A stretch of 64,000 nucleotides of DNA, from positions 682,001 through 746,000 of the forward strand of contig NZ_LMVL02000002.1 in the NCBI RefSeq assembly GCF_001541345.2, written 5' to 3'. This stretch comes from Gillisella vitis. Lineage in GTDB: Bacteria; Pseudomonadota; Alphaproteobacteria; Rhizobiales; Rhizobiaceae. The position numbers were made by a program, and so were the translations under genes. This document shows positions 19,107 through 28,168 of this stretch, piece by piece (the stretch's first letter is position 1; the number at the start of each line of letters is the position of its first letter). The notes under the pieces are model-generated. The model did not search any database. It was given only the letters and a program-made list of their open reading frames with translations, and had not been told where the DNA came from.

Positions 19107-20516
19107 ATGGCCGACCACAAGATCTTTGCCGGGCCGCGGGTGCGACGGGTGCGCAATGGCCTGGGCCTGACCCAGACGGCGATGGCCGAGGCGCTGGGTA
19201 TTTCGCCCTCCTACCTCAATCTGATCGAGCGCAACCAGCGACCGCTGACCGTGCAATTGCTGCTGAAACTGGCCTCGGTCTACAAGGTCGATCTGGAGGA
19301 ATTGCAGGGCGATGCGGGCGGCGGCTCGGTGCCGCTGCGCGAAGTGTTTGCCGATCCGCTGCTGGCTGGAGAAATTCCCGGCGATCAGGAATTGATCGAA
19401 TTTGCCGAGGCGGCCCCCAATGCCGCCAGCGGCGTGGTCAAGCTTTACCGGGCCTACCGGGAGCAGGCCAAGCGCCTGTCGGATCTTGCCGAATTGCTGG
19501 CCCGCGAGGGACATGAAACGGCGCTGGCCGGGGCGCGGCTGCCGATGGATGAAGTGCGTGACGTGCTGGAGCGCCGCAGCCTGCATTTTCCCCTGATTGA
19601 GGCGGCGGCGGAAGCCTTTCACGCGGCGCTCGACCCGGGCGATGGGCTGGAGGCGGCGCTGAAAACCTGGCTGCGCACCCAGCACGGTATCGTCGTGCGG
19701 GCACTGCCCGTGCATGTCATGCCGCATCTTGGGCGGCGTTACGACCGCCATTCCATGCGGCTGTTCTTGTCGGAACGGCTGTCGCCGTTCGACCAGGTCC
19801 GGGAAATGGCCATGGAAGCCTGCCTGCTTGTCATGGGCGAGGAAATCCGCGCCGAGCTGGAAACCTTGGCTCTGACCTCGAACGAAGCACGCCGCATCGC
19901 CCGGTTTGAACTGGCGCGCTACGCCGCCCACGCGCTGATCATGCCCTACGGCGCTTTTCTGGCAGCGGCGCAGCGGGCGCGTTATGACGTGGACGTGCTG
20001 CGCGCCCGGTTCCGGGTGTCATTCGAGCAGGCAGCCTCGCGGCTGGTCACGCTGCAACGGGCGGGCGCTGCGGGCATTGGGTTCTTCCTGATGGAGATCG
20101 ATCATGCCGGCAATATCATCCGCCGGGCTGGCGGGCAGGGTTTCCCCCGCGCCACATTCGGCGGCCAATGTCCGAAGCTGAACATTCATGCGGCTTTTTC
20201 AGAGCCGGGACAGGTTCTGGTCGAGCCGGTTATTGCCCCGGATGGCGTGGGTTTTCTCACCGTGTCGCGCACGTTGGAAGGGCCACAGGCGGGCTTTCAG
20301 CAGCGGGTCCGCCGCACAGCCCTGCTGATTGGCTGCGATCTCTCTCACGCACAGGACACCGTCTACGGCGAGGCACGGATGGCGTTGGTGGAGATCGGCC
20401 AGGCCTGCCGGATCTGCGAGCGGCAGGCCTGTCTTTCCAGGGCCGAACCGCCGATGACGCGGCCACTCGGATTGGACGAAATGACGGCGGGATTAAGCGC
20501 CTTCGATTTCCAGTGA
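19107..20516 (+). CDS. XRE/ScfR-family short-chain acyl-responsive transcriptional regulator
   Basis: A 469-residue cytoplasmic regulator. The N-terminal Cro/XRE helix-turn-helix is clear at about residues 8-65: VRRVRNGLGLTQTAMAEALG then ISPSYLNLIERNQRPLT. A central helical domain with a relic ImmA/IrrE-like segment (ARFELARYAAHALIMPYGAF) follows. The C-terminal part ends in CRICERQACLSR, a Cys cluster typical of the RamB/ScfR/MccR group that responds to acyl-CoA esters and controls glyoxylate or propionate metabolism genes. Its divergent position next to aceA matches that role. Activator or repressor behaviour cannot be told from sequence. The ATG at 19107 is preceded by GGAGGGG. Confidence 0.88.
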   Translation: MADHKIFAGPRVRRVRNGLGLTQTAMAEALGISPSYLNLIERNQRPLTVQLLLKLASVYKVDLEELQGDAGGGSVPLREVFADPLLAGEIPGDQELIEFAEAAPNAASGVVKLYRAYREQAKRLSDLAELLAREGHETALAGARLPMDEVRDVLERRSLHFPLIEAAAEAFHAALDPGDGLEAALKTWLRTQHGIVVRALPVHVMPHLGRRYDRHSMRLFLSERLSPFDQVREMAMEACLLVMGEEIRAELETLALTSNEARRIARFELARYAAHALIMPYGAFLAAAQRARYDVDVLRARFRVSFEQAASRLVTLQRAGAAGIGFFLMEIDHAGNIIRRAGGQGFPRATFGGQCPKLNIHAAFSEPGQVLVEPVIAPDGVGFLTVSRTLEGPQAGFQQRVRRTALLIGCDLSHAQDTVYGEARMALVEIGQACRICERQACLSRAEPPMTRPLGLDEMTAGLSAFDFQ

Positions 20517-20523
20517 CGGCTCC

Positions 20524-20588
20524 CAGTGAGGGAGCTGACAAGCTTTGGAGTCTGTCCGGTGCAGGTGGAACCAGACAGGCCCTCACTG
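20524..20588. other. 65-bp structured element between convergent genes
   Basis: CAGTGAGGG at 20524-20532 pairs with CCCTCACTG at 20580-20588, and inside it GTCTG at 20550-20554 pairs with CAGAC at 20572-20576. It follows the regulator stop codon by seven bases and is succeeded by a T-rich stretch without a clean T run. It may be the regulator's terminator or an mRNA 3' structure. Confidence 0.45.
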
Positions 20589-20640
20589 TTCTTGTTGTCG
20601 TTTGTTTGCGGGAAAACTGGAGTCCACTTTTCCCAAAAAA

Positions 20641-20675
20641 CTCTAGGCTTTAATCCCAATCTCTAGGCTTTAATC
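20641..20675. repeat. Two-copy short tandem repeat with 20-base period
   Basis: CTCTAGGCTTTAATC occurs at 20641-20655 and again at 20661-20675. The second copy contains the stop codon of the minus-strand gene at 20663, so the end of that gene has been duplicated. Confidence 0.8.
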
Positions 20676-21652
20676 ACGGCCAGATAGGACTGCACGCCGC
20701 TGTCCGTGGTCATGATGCCCATCAGATTATTGTCGATCACCGTATTGCCGGTTGATGGTCCATCGCTGGTCGGATAGGCGGCCGGAACCCATTTGGCGTC
20801 GGTAAAGGTTCCGTCGCTATTGCGGCCGATGGTGACGAAGGCGGTGCCCGGGTCCGCCATCGCGGCAAGGCAATAACCACTTTCTATGGCGCTGATGCCT
20901 TCGAAATGAGTCACAATCCCTGGCTTGCCCTGATAGCTGTAATTCGTGACATTGCTGATCTTTTTCGTCGTAGCATCGTAATCGAGCACGAAGCCGACAT
21001 TGATGCCGGTCTCGCCCTTGTAGCCGCCGACAATCGTATAGGCATTGCTGCCGTCGCCGCCATTTTGCCAGATGCCATAAGCGGTGGTGAGTGGCCCGAG
21101 GCTGAGCTTGGAGAAGCTTTGCGTGCGGATATCGTAAATGAAGGCGGCTGCCGAGCCATGCGGCTCGGTGAGATCGAAATTGCCGACCACCAGGTCGCCC
21201 ATGGTGGAATGGGCAATGGTATAAAACACTATCCCACCGGCAACATCCTTGGGGATGTCGAGCGCTGTCCATTTGCCTGAACCGTCGAAGGTACCTTCAT
21301 ACATCATGCCGTGATCGGCAGTCGGATCGGAGGCCTCAGCATATTTATAGCTGCCGACGGCGCGCACATTTCCCTTGCCGATGCCCGGATTGAACAAAGG
21401 TGTATTCGGACCGTAGAAGGTCGATGTCGTCACCGTCTGGCCTTTGAAAACGGGGGGCAGATAGGCATAGCCCGAGGTGTCGGTGGGAACCAGCGGCCCG
21501 CGATAGAGAAGCGCCTGCGGTTGCGCACCTTGGGTTGGCTGGTAATTGCCGGTCAGGACGACCGGGTGGTCGGTGCCGGTATCCTGGCGTACACCGGTCA
21601 CGAATTGGTTTGTGGAAAGAATAGTCTGGTATGTCACACTGACGTCGCTCAT
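20663..21652 (-). CDS. Hypothetical protein with beta-propeller-like repeats
   Basis: A 329-residue acidic, Gly/Thr-rich protein without signal peptide or membrane helices. I do not recognise the family. Repeated segments have the pattern of beta-strand blades around Asp/Gly turns, for example FIYDIRTQSFSKL, FVLDYDATTKKISNV and YTIVGGYKGETG, and may form a propeller. The ATG at 21652 starts MSDVSVTYQTILSTNQFVTG. It is divergent from potF, 275 bases away, and convergent with the ScfR-type regulator. The promoter region upstream is AT-rich. No function is proposed. Confidence 0.65.
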   Translation of the reverse strand: MSDVSVTYQTILSTNQFVTGVRQDTGTDHPVVLTGNYQPTQGAQPQALLYRGPLVPTDTSGYAYLPPVFKGQTVTTSTFYGPNTPLFNPGIGKGNVRAVGSYKYAEASDPTADHGMMYEGTFDGSGKWTALDIPKDVAGGIVFYTIAHSTMGDLVVGNFDLTEPHGSAAAFIYDIRTQSFSKLSLGPLTTAYGIWQNGGDGSNAYTIVGGYKGETGINVGFVLDYDATTKKISNVTNYSYQGKPGIVTHFEGISAIESGYCLAAMADPGTAFVTIGRNSDGTFTDAKWVPAAYPTSDGPSTGNTVIDNNLMGIMTTDSGVQSYLAVIKA

Positions 21653-21927
21653 TTTACCTACTTTTGATTGATATTTAATATAATATAACCATAAGATGTA
21701 TTAAAAAGATTGACGGTTGGTTATTGAGGGGGAGCTCACCGCACCGAATGTCATAAGGAAGATGGTCCTGCCACTTCAACCAGCCGGTGCCCCGCCGGTA
21801 CATTGTGCGCTGCTTTGCTGTGGTGCGGAAAATTACGCTTGTCGAGCGCATATTTCCTTTCTAGTCTGGTAAAAAATAATGGGAACGACGGGCCTTATCC
21901 CCCAATGGCCTGGATACAGGAGACGTG

Positions 21928-23043
21928 ATGACATCCACCGGGATTCGCTTTGCCGCCGCCGCTTTCGCGGCCATGTCCATCACCGTATCGGCTGGCGCGC
22001 TGCCTGCCGGTGCCGCTGACCGGGAAGTGCATGTCTACAATTGGTCGGATTATATCGATCCGCAGATTCTGGAGGACTTCACCAAGGAAACCGGCATCAA
22101 GGTCGTCTATGACGTCTTCGACAACAACGACCTGTTGGAGACCAAGCTTTTGGCTGGTGGCTCCGGTTATGATGTGGTGGTGCCGACCGGTCCGTTCCTG
22201 GCGCGGCAGATCCAGGCGGGCGTGTTCCAGAAGCTCGACAAGTCGAAACTGCCGAACCTTGCCAATATGTGGCCGATGGTTATGGAGCGTCTCGCCAATT
22301 ACGACCCCGGCAACCAATATGCCGTCAACTATATGTGGGGTACGACCGGCATTGGCTACAATGTCAAGAAGATCAAGGCGATCTTCGGCGATGACGTCAA
22401 GGTCGATAGCTGGGACTTCATCTTCAAGCCGGAAAACGCCAAGAAGCTCAAGCAATGCGGTTTGAACATCCTTGATGCCTCGGATGAAACCTTCGCGATT
22501 GCCATGAACTATATCGGCAAGCCGGCTGACAGCAAGAAAACAGCCGACCTGGAAGCAGGCGCCAAGGTCTACCAGGCGATCCGGCCCAACGCCAAGACCT
22601 TCAACTCCTCCTCCTACCTGAATGATCTCGCCAATGGCGATATCTGCGCCACCATCGGCTGGTCCGGCGATGTGATCCAGGCCAAGAAGCGGGCGGAAGA
22701 GGCCAAGAACGGCGTGGAAATCGCCTATGTGATCCCCAAGGAAGGAACCTATATGTGGTTCGACAACCTGGCGATCCCGGCCGATGCCAAGAATGTCGAG
22801 GAAGCCCATGCCTTCATCAATTACCTGATGAAGCCCGAGGTGATCGCCAAGGCGTCTGATTTCGTCTCCTATGCCAATGGCAATCTGGCCTCGCAAAAAA
22901 TGGTCAGCGCCGATGTGCTCAACAATCCCTCCGTCTATCCCGACGAGGCGACCATGAAGCGGCTGTTCACCATCTCGCCTTACGATCCCAAATCGCAGCG
23001 CGTCCTGAACCGGCTCTGGACCCAGGTCAAGACCGGCAAGTAA
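21928..23043 (+). CDS. potF: Putrescine-type periplasmic binding protein
   Basis: A 371-residue secreted binding protein of the PotD/PotF family. Residues 1-29 form a Sec signal peptide ending near AGAAD. VHVYNWSDYIDPQILEDFTK (about 34-53) is the family signature and its Trp and Asp help bind the polyamine; GTTGIGYNVKKI and TIGWSGDVIQAKKRAEEA are further typical segments. Size is normal for PotF. AGGAG stands about six bases before the ATG at 21928. It is the first gene of a four-gene importer, with the ATPase and two permeases following in the classical potFGHI order. Putrescine as ligand is inferred from the family. Confidence 0.93.
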   Translation: MTSTGIRFAAAAFAAMSITVSAGALPAGAADREVHVYNWSDYIDPQILEDFTKETGIKVVYDVFDNNDLLETKLLAGGSGYDVVVPTGPFLARQIQAGVFQKLDKSKLPNLANMWPMVMERLANYDPGNQYAVNYMWGTTGIGYNVKKIKAIFGDDVKVDSWDFIFKPENAKKLKQCGLNILDASDETFAIAMNYIGKPADSKKTADLEAGAKVYQAIRPNAKTFNSSSYLNDLANGDICATIGWSGDVIQAKKRAEEAKNGVEIAYVIPKEGTYMWFDNLAIPADAKNVEEAHAFINYLMKPEVIAKASDFVSYANGNLASQKMVSADVLNNPSVYPDEATMKRLFTISPYDPKSQRVLNRLWTQVKTGK

Positions 23044-23142
23044 ACGAGATGAAGCGGGGCAGGAATGCCCCGTTTTCTATTTGAGACGCGCAGAAAAGAC
23101 CGTTCAGGCCTTGGCAAACAAGGCAGGCGGGGAAGGGGATCG

Positions 23143-24291
23143 ATGGCGAAGACTCTGGGGCCGGTGAAACGCAAATTCGCACCATGGACGGAGCGGGGGC
23201 AAATGCCCTTCATCCGGTTTGAAAATGTTACCAAGCGGTTTGGGCCGTTTACGGCGGTCGATAACCTTACCCTGAACATCTACGAGCGGGAGTTTTTCTC
23301 GCTGCTTGGGCCTTCCGGCTGCGGCAAGACCACGCTGATGCGGATGCTGGCCGGTTTCGAGGAACCGACCGAGGGGCGCATCCTGTTGCAGGGCCGCGAT
23401 CTCGCCGGCGTGCCGCCCTATCGTCGCCCGACCAATATGATGTTCCAGTCCTACGCGCTGTTTCCGCATATGTCGGTGGAAAAGAACATCGCCTTCGGCC
23501 TGGAGCAGGACAATCTGCCCAAGGGTGAAATCAAGGCGCGGGTCGAGGAAATGCTGAAACTGGTCAAGCTGGAGGAGTTCGCCAGGCGCAAGCCAGGCCA
23601 GCTTTCCGGCGGCCAGCGCCAGCGCGTCGCCTTGGCGCGCTCACTGGCCAAACGTCCGAAAGTGCTGTTGCTGGACGAGCCGCTCGGCGCGCTGGACCGC
23701 AAGCTGCGCGAGGAAACCCAGTTCGAGCTGATGGATATCCAGACCGAGCTTGGTCTGACCTTCCTGATCGTCACCCATGACCAGGAAGAGGCGATGACGG
23801 TATCTGACCGGATTGCTGTCATGGACAAGGGCGAAATCGTCCAGGTGGCGACGCCCGCCGAAATCTATGAGGCGCCGAATTGCCGTTACGTGGCGGATTT
23901 CATCGGTGACATCAATATCGTCGAGGGACGGTTGCTGCGAAGCGATAGTGCTGGCGGCCCTGTGGCCATTGCCTGTGACGGCTTCACCAGCCTGGTCGAT
24001 CAGCCCTGCGATCTCGCTGACGGTGCCGAGGTTGCCTTTGCCATCCGCCCGGAAAAGGTTCGTATCTCCATCGACCCGCCCGCCGATACCAGCGTCAATG
24101 CGCTTTCCGGCGAGGTCTGGGATATCGGCTATCTCGGCGATTTTTCGGTATTCATCATCCGGCGCGAGGATGGTTTCACCTTCCGGGCGGCGCAGGCCAA
24201 TGTCGCGCGTCTGGTAGACCGGCCGATTACCTTCGGTGATCAGGTCTGGTTTTCCTGGACGCCGGATGCCGGCCTGTTGTTGACGAGGTAG
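23143..24291 (+). CDS. potG: Putrescine importer ATP-binding protein
   Basis: A 382-residue ABC ATPase. Walker A is GPSGCGKTTLMRML, the signature LSGGQRQRVALARSLA, Walker B VLLLDEPLGALDRK, with Q-loop FQSYALFPHMSV and the switch His in VTHDQEEAM. A TOBE-type C-terminal domain follows, including FAIRPEKVRI. This is the arrangement of PotA/PotG. The ATG at 23143 is preferred because GGGGAAGGGG lies just before it; an upstream start at 23065 adds 26 residues with no match. It energises the importer made with the adjacent PotF, PotH and PotI. Confidence 0.93.
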   Translation: MAKTLGPVKRKFAPWTERGQMPFIRFENVTKRFGPFTAVDNLTLNIYEREFFSLLGPSGCGKTTLMRMLAGFEEPTEGRILLQGRDLAGVPPYRRPTNMMFQSYALFPHMSVEKNIAFGLEQDNLPKGEIKARVEEMLKLVKLEEFARRKPGQLSGGQRQRVALARSLAKRPKVLLLDEPLGALDRKLREETQFELMDIQTELGLTFLIVTHDQEEAMTVSDRIAVMDKGEIVQVATPAEIYEAPNCRYVADFIGDINIVEGRLLRSDSAGGPVAIACDGFTSLVDQPCDLADGAEVAFAIRPEKVRISIDPPADTSVNALSGEVWDIGYLGDFSVFIIRREDGFTFRAAQANVARLVDRPITFGDQVWFSWTPDAGLLLTR

Positions 24292-24295
24292 CGCC

Positions 24296-25225
24296 ATGGC
24301 CGAGCCCGCAACCCTTCCACAAGCCGTTCCTCCGGTCCTTCGCCAGGCAAGCCGGGCCCGCTGGTTGATTGTCGTCCTGCCCTACCTCTGGCTGGCTTTG
24401 TTCTTCCTGGCACCGTTCTTCATCATCGTGAAGATCTCGCTGTCGGATACGGCCATCGCCATGCCGCCCTATACCCCGGTTTTCCAAGGCTTTTCACAGC
24501 TGGGCGATTTCCTGTCGCAGCTGGATTTCGAGAATTTCCAGATCCTTGGTGAAGATCCGCTCTATATCGAATCCTATCTGTCGTCGCTGAGGATCGCGGC
24601 GATCTCCACCCTGCTGCTGCTGTTGATCGGTTACCCGATGGCGCTGGCCATGGCACGCGCCAAGGCGGAACTGCGCCCAACCCTTGTGATGATGGTCATC
24701 CTGCCGTTCTGGACCTCGTTCCTGATCCGTGTCTATGCGTGGATTGGCATTCTGAAGCCGGAAGGGCTTTTGACGCTGCTGCTGCAAAGCCTGCATATCT
24801 ACGGTCCCGACCAGCAGGTGCATATCTACCAGACCGATATCGCCGTATTCATCGGCATCGTCTATTCCTACCTGCCCTTCATGGTCCTGCCGCTCTATTC
24901 GGCTCTGGAGAAGATGGATGGCAGCCTGCTGGAAGCGGCAAGCGATCTCGGTTGCCCGCCGATGACGGCCTTTTGGCGGATTACCTTTCCGCTGTCCATG
25001 CCAGGGGTGATTGCCGGATCGATGATCTGCTTCATTCCGATCACAGGGGAGTTCGTCATTCCCGACCTGCTGGGTGGCGCCGACACGCTGATGATCGGCA
25101 AAACCATGTGGACGGAGTTTTTCGGCAATCGGGACTGGCCCGTCGCCTCCGCCGTCGCCATCGTCCTGCTGCTTTTGCTGGTGGTGCCGATCATGATTTT
25201 CCAGAATCAACAAAGCAAAGTGTGA
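24296..25225 (+). CDS. potH: Putrescine importer permease, first subunit
   Basis: A 309-residue inner-membrane permease with six predicted helices. A cytoplasmic N-terminus of about 20 residues precedes the first helix. The ATPase-docking EAA loop is LEAASDLGCPPMTAFWRITF with the invariant Gly. PGVIAGSMICFIPITGEFVI is typical of PotB/PotH. It starts four bases after the ATPase stop, implying coupled translation. It forms the pore as a heterodimer with the next gene product. Confidence 0.93.
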   Translation: MAEPATLPQAVPPVLRQASRARWLIVVLPYLWLALFFLAPFFIIVKISLSDTAIAMPPYTPVFQGFSQLGDFLSQLDFENFQILGEDPLYIESYLSSLRIAAISTLLLLLIGYPMALAMARAKAELRPTLVMMVILPFWTSFLIRVYAWIGILKPEGLLTLLLQSLHIYGPDQQVHIYQTDIAVFIGIVYSYLPFMVLPLYSALEKMDGSLLEAASDLGCPPMTAFWRITFPLSMPGVIAGSMICFIPITGEFVIPDLLGGADTLMIGKTMWTEFFGNRDWPVASAVAIVLLLLLVVPIMIFQNQQSKV

Positions 25226-25234
25226 GGGACCGTG

Positions 25235-26050
25235 ATGAAATCTGGCCGTTTCGATCCCGTTTTTCTCACTTTCGGTTTCGCCTTTCTCTATGTGCCGATC
25301 CTGATCCTGGTGATCTTCTCGTTCAACGCATCGAAGCTGGTGACGGTCTGGGGCGGGTTCTCCTTGCGCTGGTACCAGGAGATCTGGCAGAATGACAGCC
25401 TGATGGATGCCGCCTGGGTGACGCTCCGGGTTGGCGTCATCTCGGCCAGCCTCGGCACCGTACTTGGCACCATGGCGGCGCTGGCGCTGGTGCGCTTCGG
25501 GCGGTTTCGTGGCCGCATGCTGTTTTCCGGCATGGTCTATGCGCCGCTGGTCATGCCTGATGTCATCACTGGCCTGTCGCTGCTTTTGCTGTTTGTTGCG
25601 CTGAATGTCGATCGCGGCTTGATGACCATTACGCTGGCCCATACCAGCTTTACCATGTGCTATGTGGCCATCGTCGTGCAATCGCGGCTGGTGACGTTCG
25701 ACCGCAGCCTGGAGGAGGCGGCGCTCGATCTCGGTTGCCCGCCGGTCAAGACCTTCTTCCGCATCACCCTGCCGCTAATCCTGCCAGCCGTCGTTTCCGG
25801 CTGGATGCTGGCCTTTACCCTGTCGCTGGACGATCTGGTGATTGCCAGCTTTACCACCGGGCCGGGCGCGACGACCCTGCCGATCAAGATCTATTCGCAG
25901 GTGCGGTTGGGTGTGACGCCGGAAATCAACGCGGTCTGCACCATATTGATCGCCGTCGTAACGCTTGGCGTTATCATTGCCTCCATCGGCACGAAGCGCC
26001 GGGAATTGCAGCGCCAGCGCGATGAGCACATTGCCGCCGCCGGGCGGTGA
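25235..26050 (+). CDS. potI: Putrescine importer permease, second subunit
   Basis: A 271-residue inner-membrane permease of the PotC/PotI type. Six helices are visible, beginning with FLTFGFAFLYVPILILVIFS. The EAA loop is EEAALDLGCPPVKTFFRITL, and FTLSLDDLVIASFTTGPGAT is the conserved PotC/PotI stretch. The ATG at 25235 is favoured over the GTG three bases earlier because GAGGGA sits six bases upstream of it. It ends ten bases from the convergent AsmA gene and is the last gene of the importer operon. Confidence 0.93.
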   Translation: MKSGRFDPVFLTFGFAFLYVPILILVIFSFNASKLVTVWGGFSLRWYQEIWQNDSLMDAAWVTLRVGVISASLGTVLGTMAALALVRFGRFRGRMLFSGMVYAPLVMPDVITGLSLLLLFVALNVDRGLMTITLAHTSFTMCYVAIVVQSRLVTFDRSLEEAALDLGCPPVKTFFRITLPLILPAVVSGWMLAFTLSLDDLVIASFTTGPGATTLPIKIYSQVRLGVTPEINAVCTILIAVVTLGVIIASIGTKRRELQRQRDEHIAAAGR

Positions 26051-26060
26051 AAGCCAAGGG

Positions 26061-27956
26061 TCAAGGCCGGGCGGGTGACAGGATCAAATCCGGCCAGGAG
26101 CCGCCGATGAAAAGCCGCAGCGGCGCAAAATTGCCAGCGTCATCACTGGTACTGCTGGCATAGGCGGTGCCGGGACGGACTTCCGTCGAGAGAGCCAGTC
26201 CCTTGAAATCATAGGGAACCACGCCGGAAAAAGACGTTGATTGAACGGTGCCCAGTAACGCGCCCTTGCCGATGTTGATGCTGCCACCGCCAAGTGTGGC
26301 AGACACGGTCAGACTGTCAAATGGCAGTTCACCCGTGCCAGCATCCTGCAAGCGGAAAAACCGCTGCTCTGCGGCCTTGCTGCGGATGCCATCCGGGTTG
26401 ACGCCGGTGATCCGTCCCGGCCCGGCGTTGAGTTCCAGCGTGCCGGTAATATCCCCTGCACGGGTCTCCCACAGCGCCCGGTTGGTCGCGGCCGAGACCG
26501 TCAAGGAGCCAGGCCCCAGCGGCAGAGGGCCATTGAGCGCCAGTTTGCCCTCGATATCGGAAAGATCAGCATTGGTCAGCGACAGGTCCAGATGGCCGCC
26601 TTGGTCGAAGCCGCCATTGCGGCCTTCGAGATGGGCAATCAATGTTCCATCGGCCAGCGTGCTATCGGCAATGTCGAATACCACGGTGCCATCGGTCGCC
26701 AAAATGCTGGCACCCATGTCGGTCAGTGTGAAGGGCGAATAGGTCGCCTTGCGGGCCGACAGGGTGAGATCGAATTCCAGCCAGTCCAGCAGACCGCTTT
26801 TTCCCTCATTTGTTCCGGCGTCGGGGGCCGAGAGAGAAAATGCCCCGAGAAAAGTTGGAATATCCATCTGCTCGAAGGCCAGCGTGCCGCTCAGCTTCGG
26901 CTTGCCGCTTTTCGCCTGGGCCATTTCCATCAGGCCGGTGGCGCGGGTGTCGTTGGCGGTAAAGGATAGACTGTCCAGCCTGATCTTGTCCGTCTCCGCC
27001 GTCACCGTGGCGTTGACGGAGACCGTGTGCAGCGCTTCCGTGCCGGGCAAAGTCGCGCCGGTCCAGGCGAGAAGTCCCGGAACATTGGAAATCGTCAGGC
27101 TGAGTTGGCCTGAGGCGAAGCGCGCAGGCGCAAGTCCGGTCTTGCCGCTGAAACTACCCTTCAGGGTCGGTGCGGTCAGGGAAAATTCCGCCTGACCAAC
27201 GCCGCCGCCAAGCAGGATTAATGGTTGGGGGGAGGCAAAATCCAGCTGGGTAGCCACGCCGCCGATGATCATATTGGCGTTGCCGATCGCGGGGGCTGAC
27301 ATGACCGGCCAGAACAGATGAGAAAAGATGCTGTCGATCACCACACGGCGCCGCAGCGACTGATCCTCGATATCAATCCGACCATTTTCAATGGTGACCG
27401 ATCCGATCCGGGCATCATAGGCCCTGTCGAGACTCTGTCGGTCCTTGGCGCTGCCCTGGACATGAGAAATGGCATCGGAGAGCAGGCCTTTTCCCGCCCA
27501 ATCGAGATGGCCTTGCGGATCACGTCGCATGTAGATGCGGGGTCGGCTGAGATGGAAATCGTCAAAGACCGGGTTGCCCATCGCCGCATTCACCAGCCCG
27601 AACGAAGCCGACAGGACGTCGATATGGGCAAGGACGCGCTTGACATTGGCAGCCGCTCCAGCGGCTTGAGCGGGATCACGCTCGGTAATCGTCACATTGG
27701 GTAGGGTGATGCGGGGTTCCGGCCAGAATTGCAGGCTGGGTGTTCCCGATATCTCGACATCATGGCCGCTCCAGCGGCTGATGGCCTTTTCGATACTGCC
27801 GCGCACCAGGCTGCTGGACACGATATAAGGGGCAGCCAGCCGGGAGGCGACAAAAACGCATAGTGCAACCGCGATGACGGCAATCACCACGCGGGCCAAC
27901 CGGGGACCGCGCCAACGCCCGGATACCGACCTTTTCCGATTTGAACCGAGCGTCAC
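26061..27956 (-). CDS. AsmA-family protein
   Basis: A protein of about 631 residues with one N-terminal membrane helix, RVVIAVIAVALCVFVASRLA, and a long periplasmic region. SSSLVRGSIEKAISRWSGHD followed by VEISGTPSLQFWPEPRITLP is the AsmA N-terminal domain, and the C-terminal RAGDITGTLELNAGPGRITG with FDSLTVSATLGGGSINI is the AsmA_2 region. AsmA-like proteins are linked to phospholipid transport and outer-membrane assembly; the exact role here is unknown. I chose a GTG at 27956, with AAGG upstream; a TTG at 28046 would add 30 residues. It ends close to potI, convergently. The PdhS-like kinase gene is upstream on the same strand. Confidence 0.85.
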   Translation of the reverse strand: MTLGSNRKRSVSGRWRGPRLARVVIAVIAVALCVFVASRLAAPYIVSSSLVRGSIEKAISRWSGHDVEISGTPSLQFWPEPRITLPNVTITERDPAQAAGAAANVKRVLAHIDVLSASFGLVNAAMGNPVFDDFHLSRPRIYMRRDPQGHLDWAGKGLLSDAISHVQGSAKDRQSLDRAYDARIGSVTIENGRIDIEDQSLRRRVVIDSIFSHLFWPVMSAPAIGNANMIIGGVATQLDFASPQPLILLGGGVGQAEFSLTAPTLKGSFSGKTGLAPARFASGQLSLTISNVPGLLAWTGATLPGTEALHTVSVNATVTAETDKIRLDSLSFTANDTRATGLMEMAQAKSGKPKLSGTLAFEQMDIPTFLGAFSLSAPDAGTNEGKSGLLDWLEFDLTLSARKATYSPFTLTDMGASILATDGTVVFDIADSTLADGTLIAHLEGRNGGFDQGGHLDLSLTNADLSDIEGKLALNGPLPLGPGSLTVSAATNRALWETRAGDITGTLELNAGPGRITGVNPDGIRSKAAEQRFFRLQDAGTGELPFDSLTVSATLGGGSINIGKGALLGTVQSTSFSGVVPYDFKGLALSTEVRPGTAYASSTSDDAGNFAPLRLFIGGSWPDLILSPARP

Positions 27957-28168
27957 ATCTGGCCTTTCACATTCGGTGCAAAGAGTATGTCCACTGCCGA
28001 TGTTCCGATACAGCAAAGGCTTTTGTCTGGCAATTTTCGTCGGCAATCATGCCCTTTGGAGAGCGGTGCTCCACGATCATGTCATCAAGGAGATCAATGG
28101 GTAACAAAGCTGGGGACTGCGAGCCGCACCGCATCACAGAAAATATCCAGGCTGGGTTGCCTTGCCGG

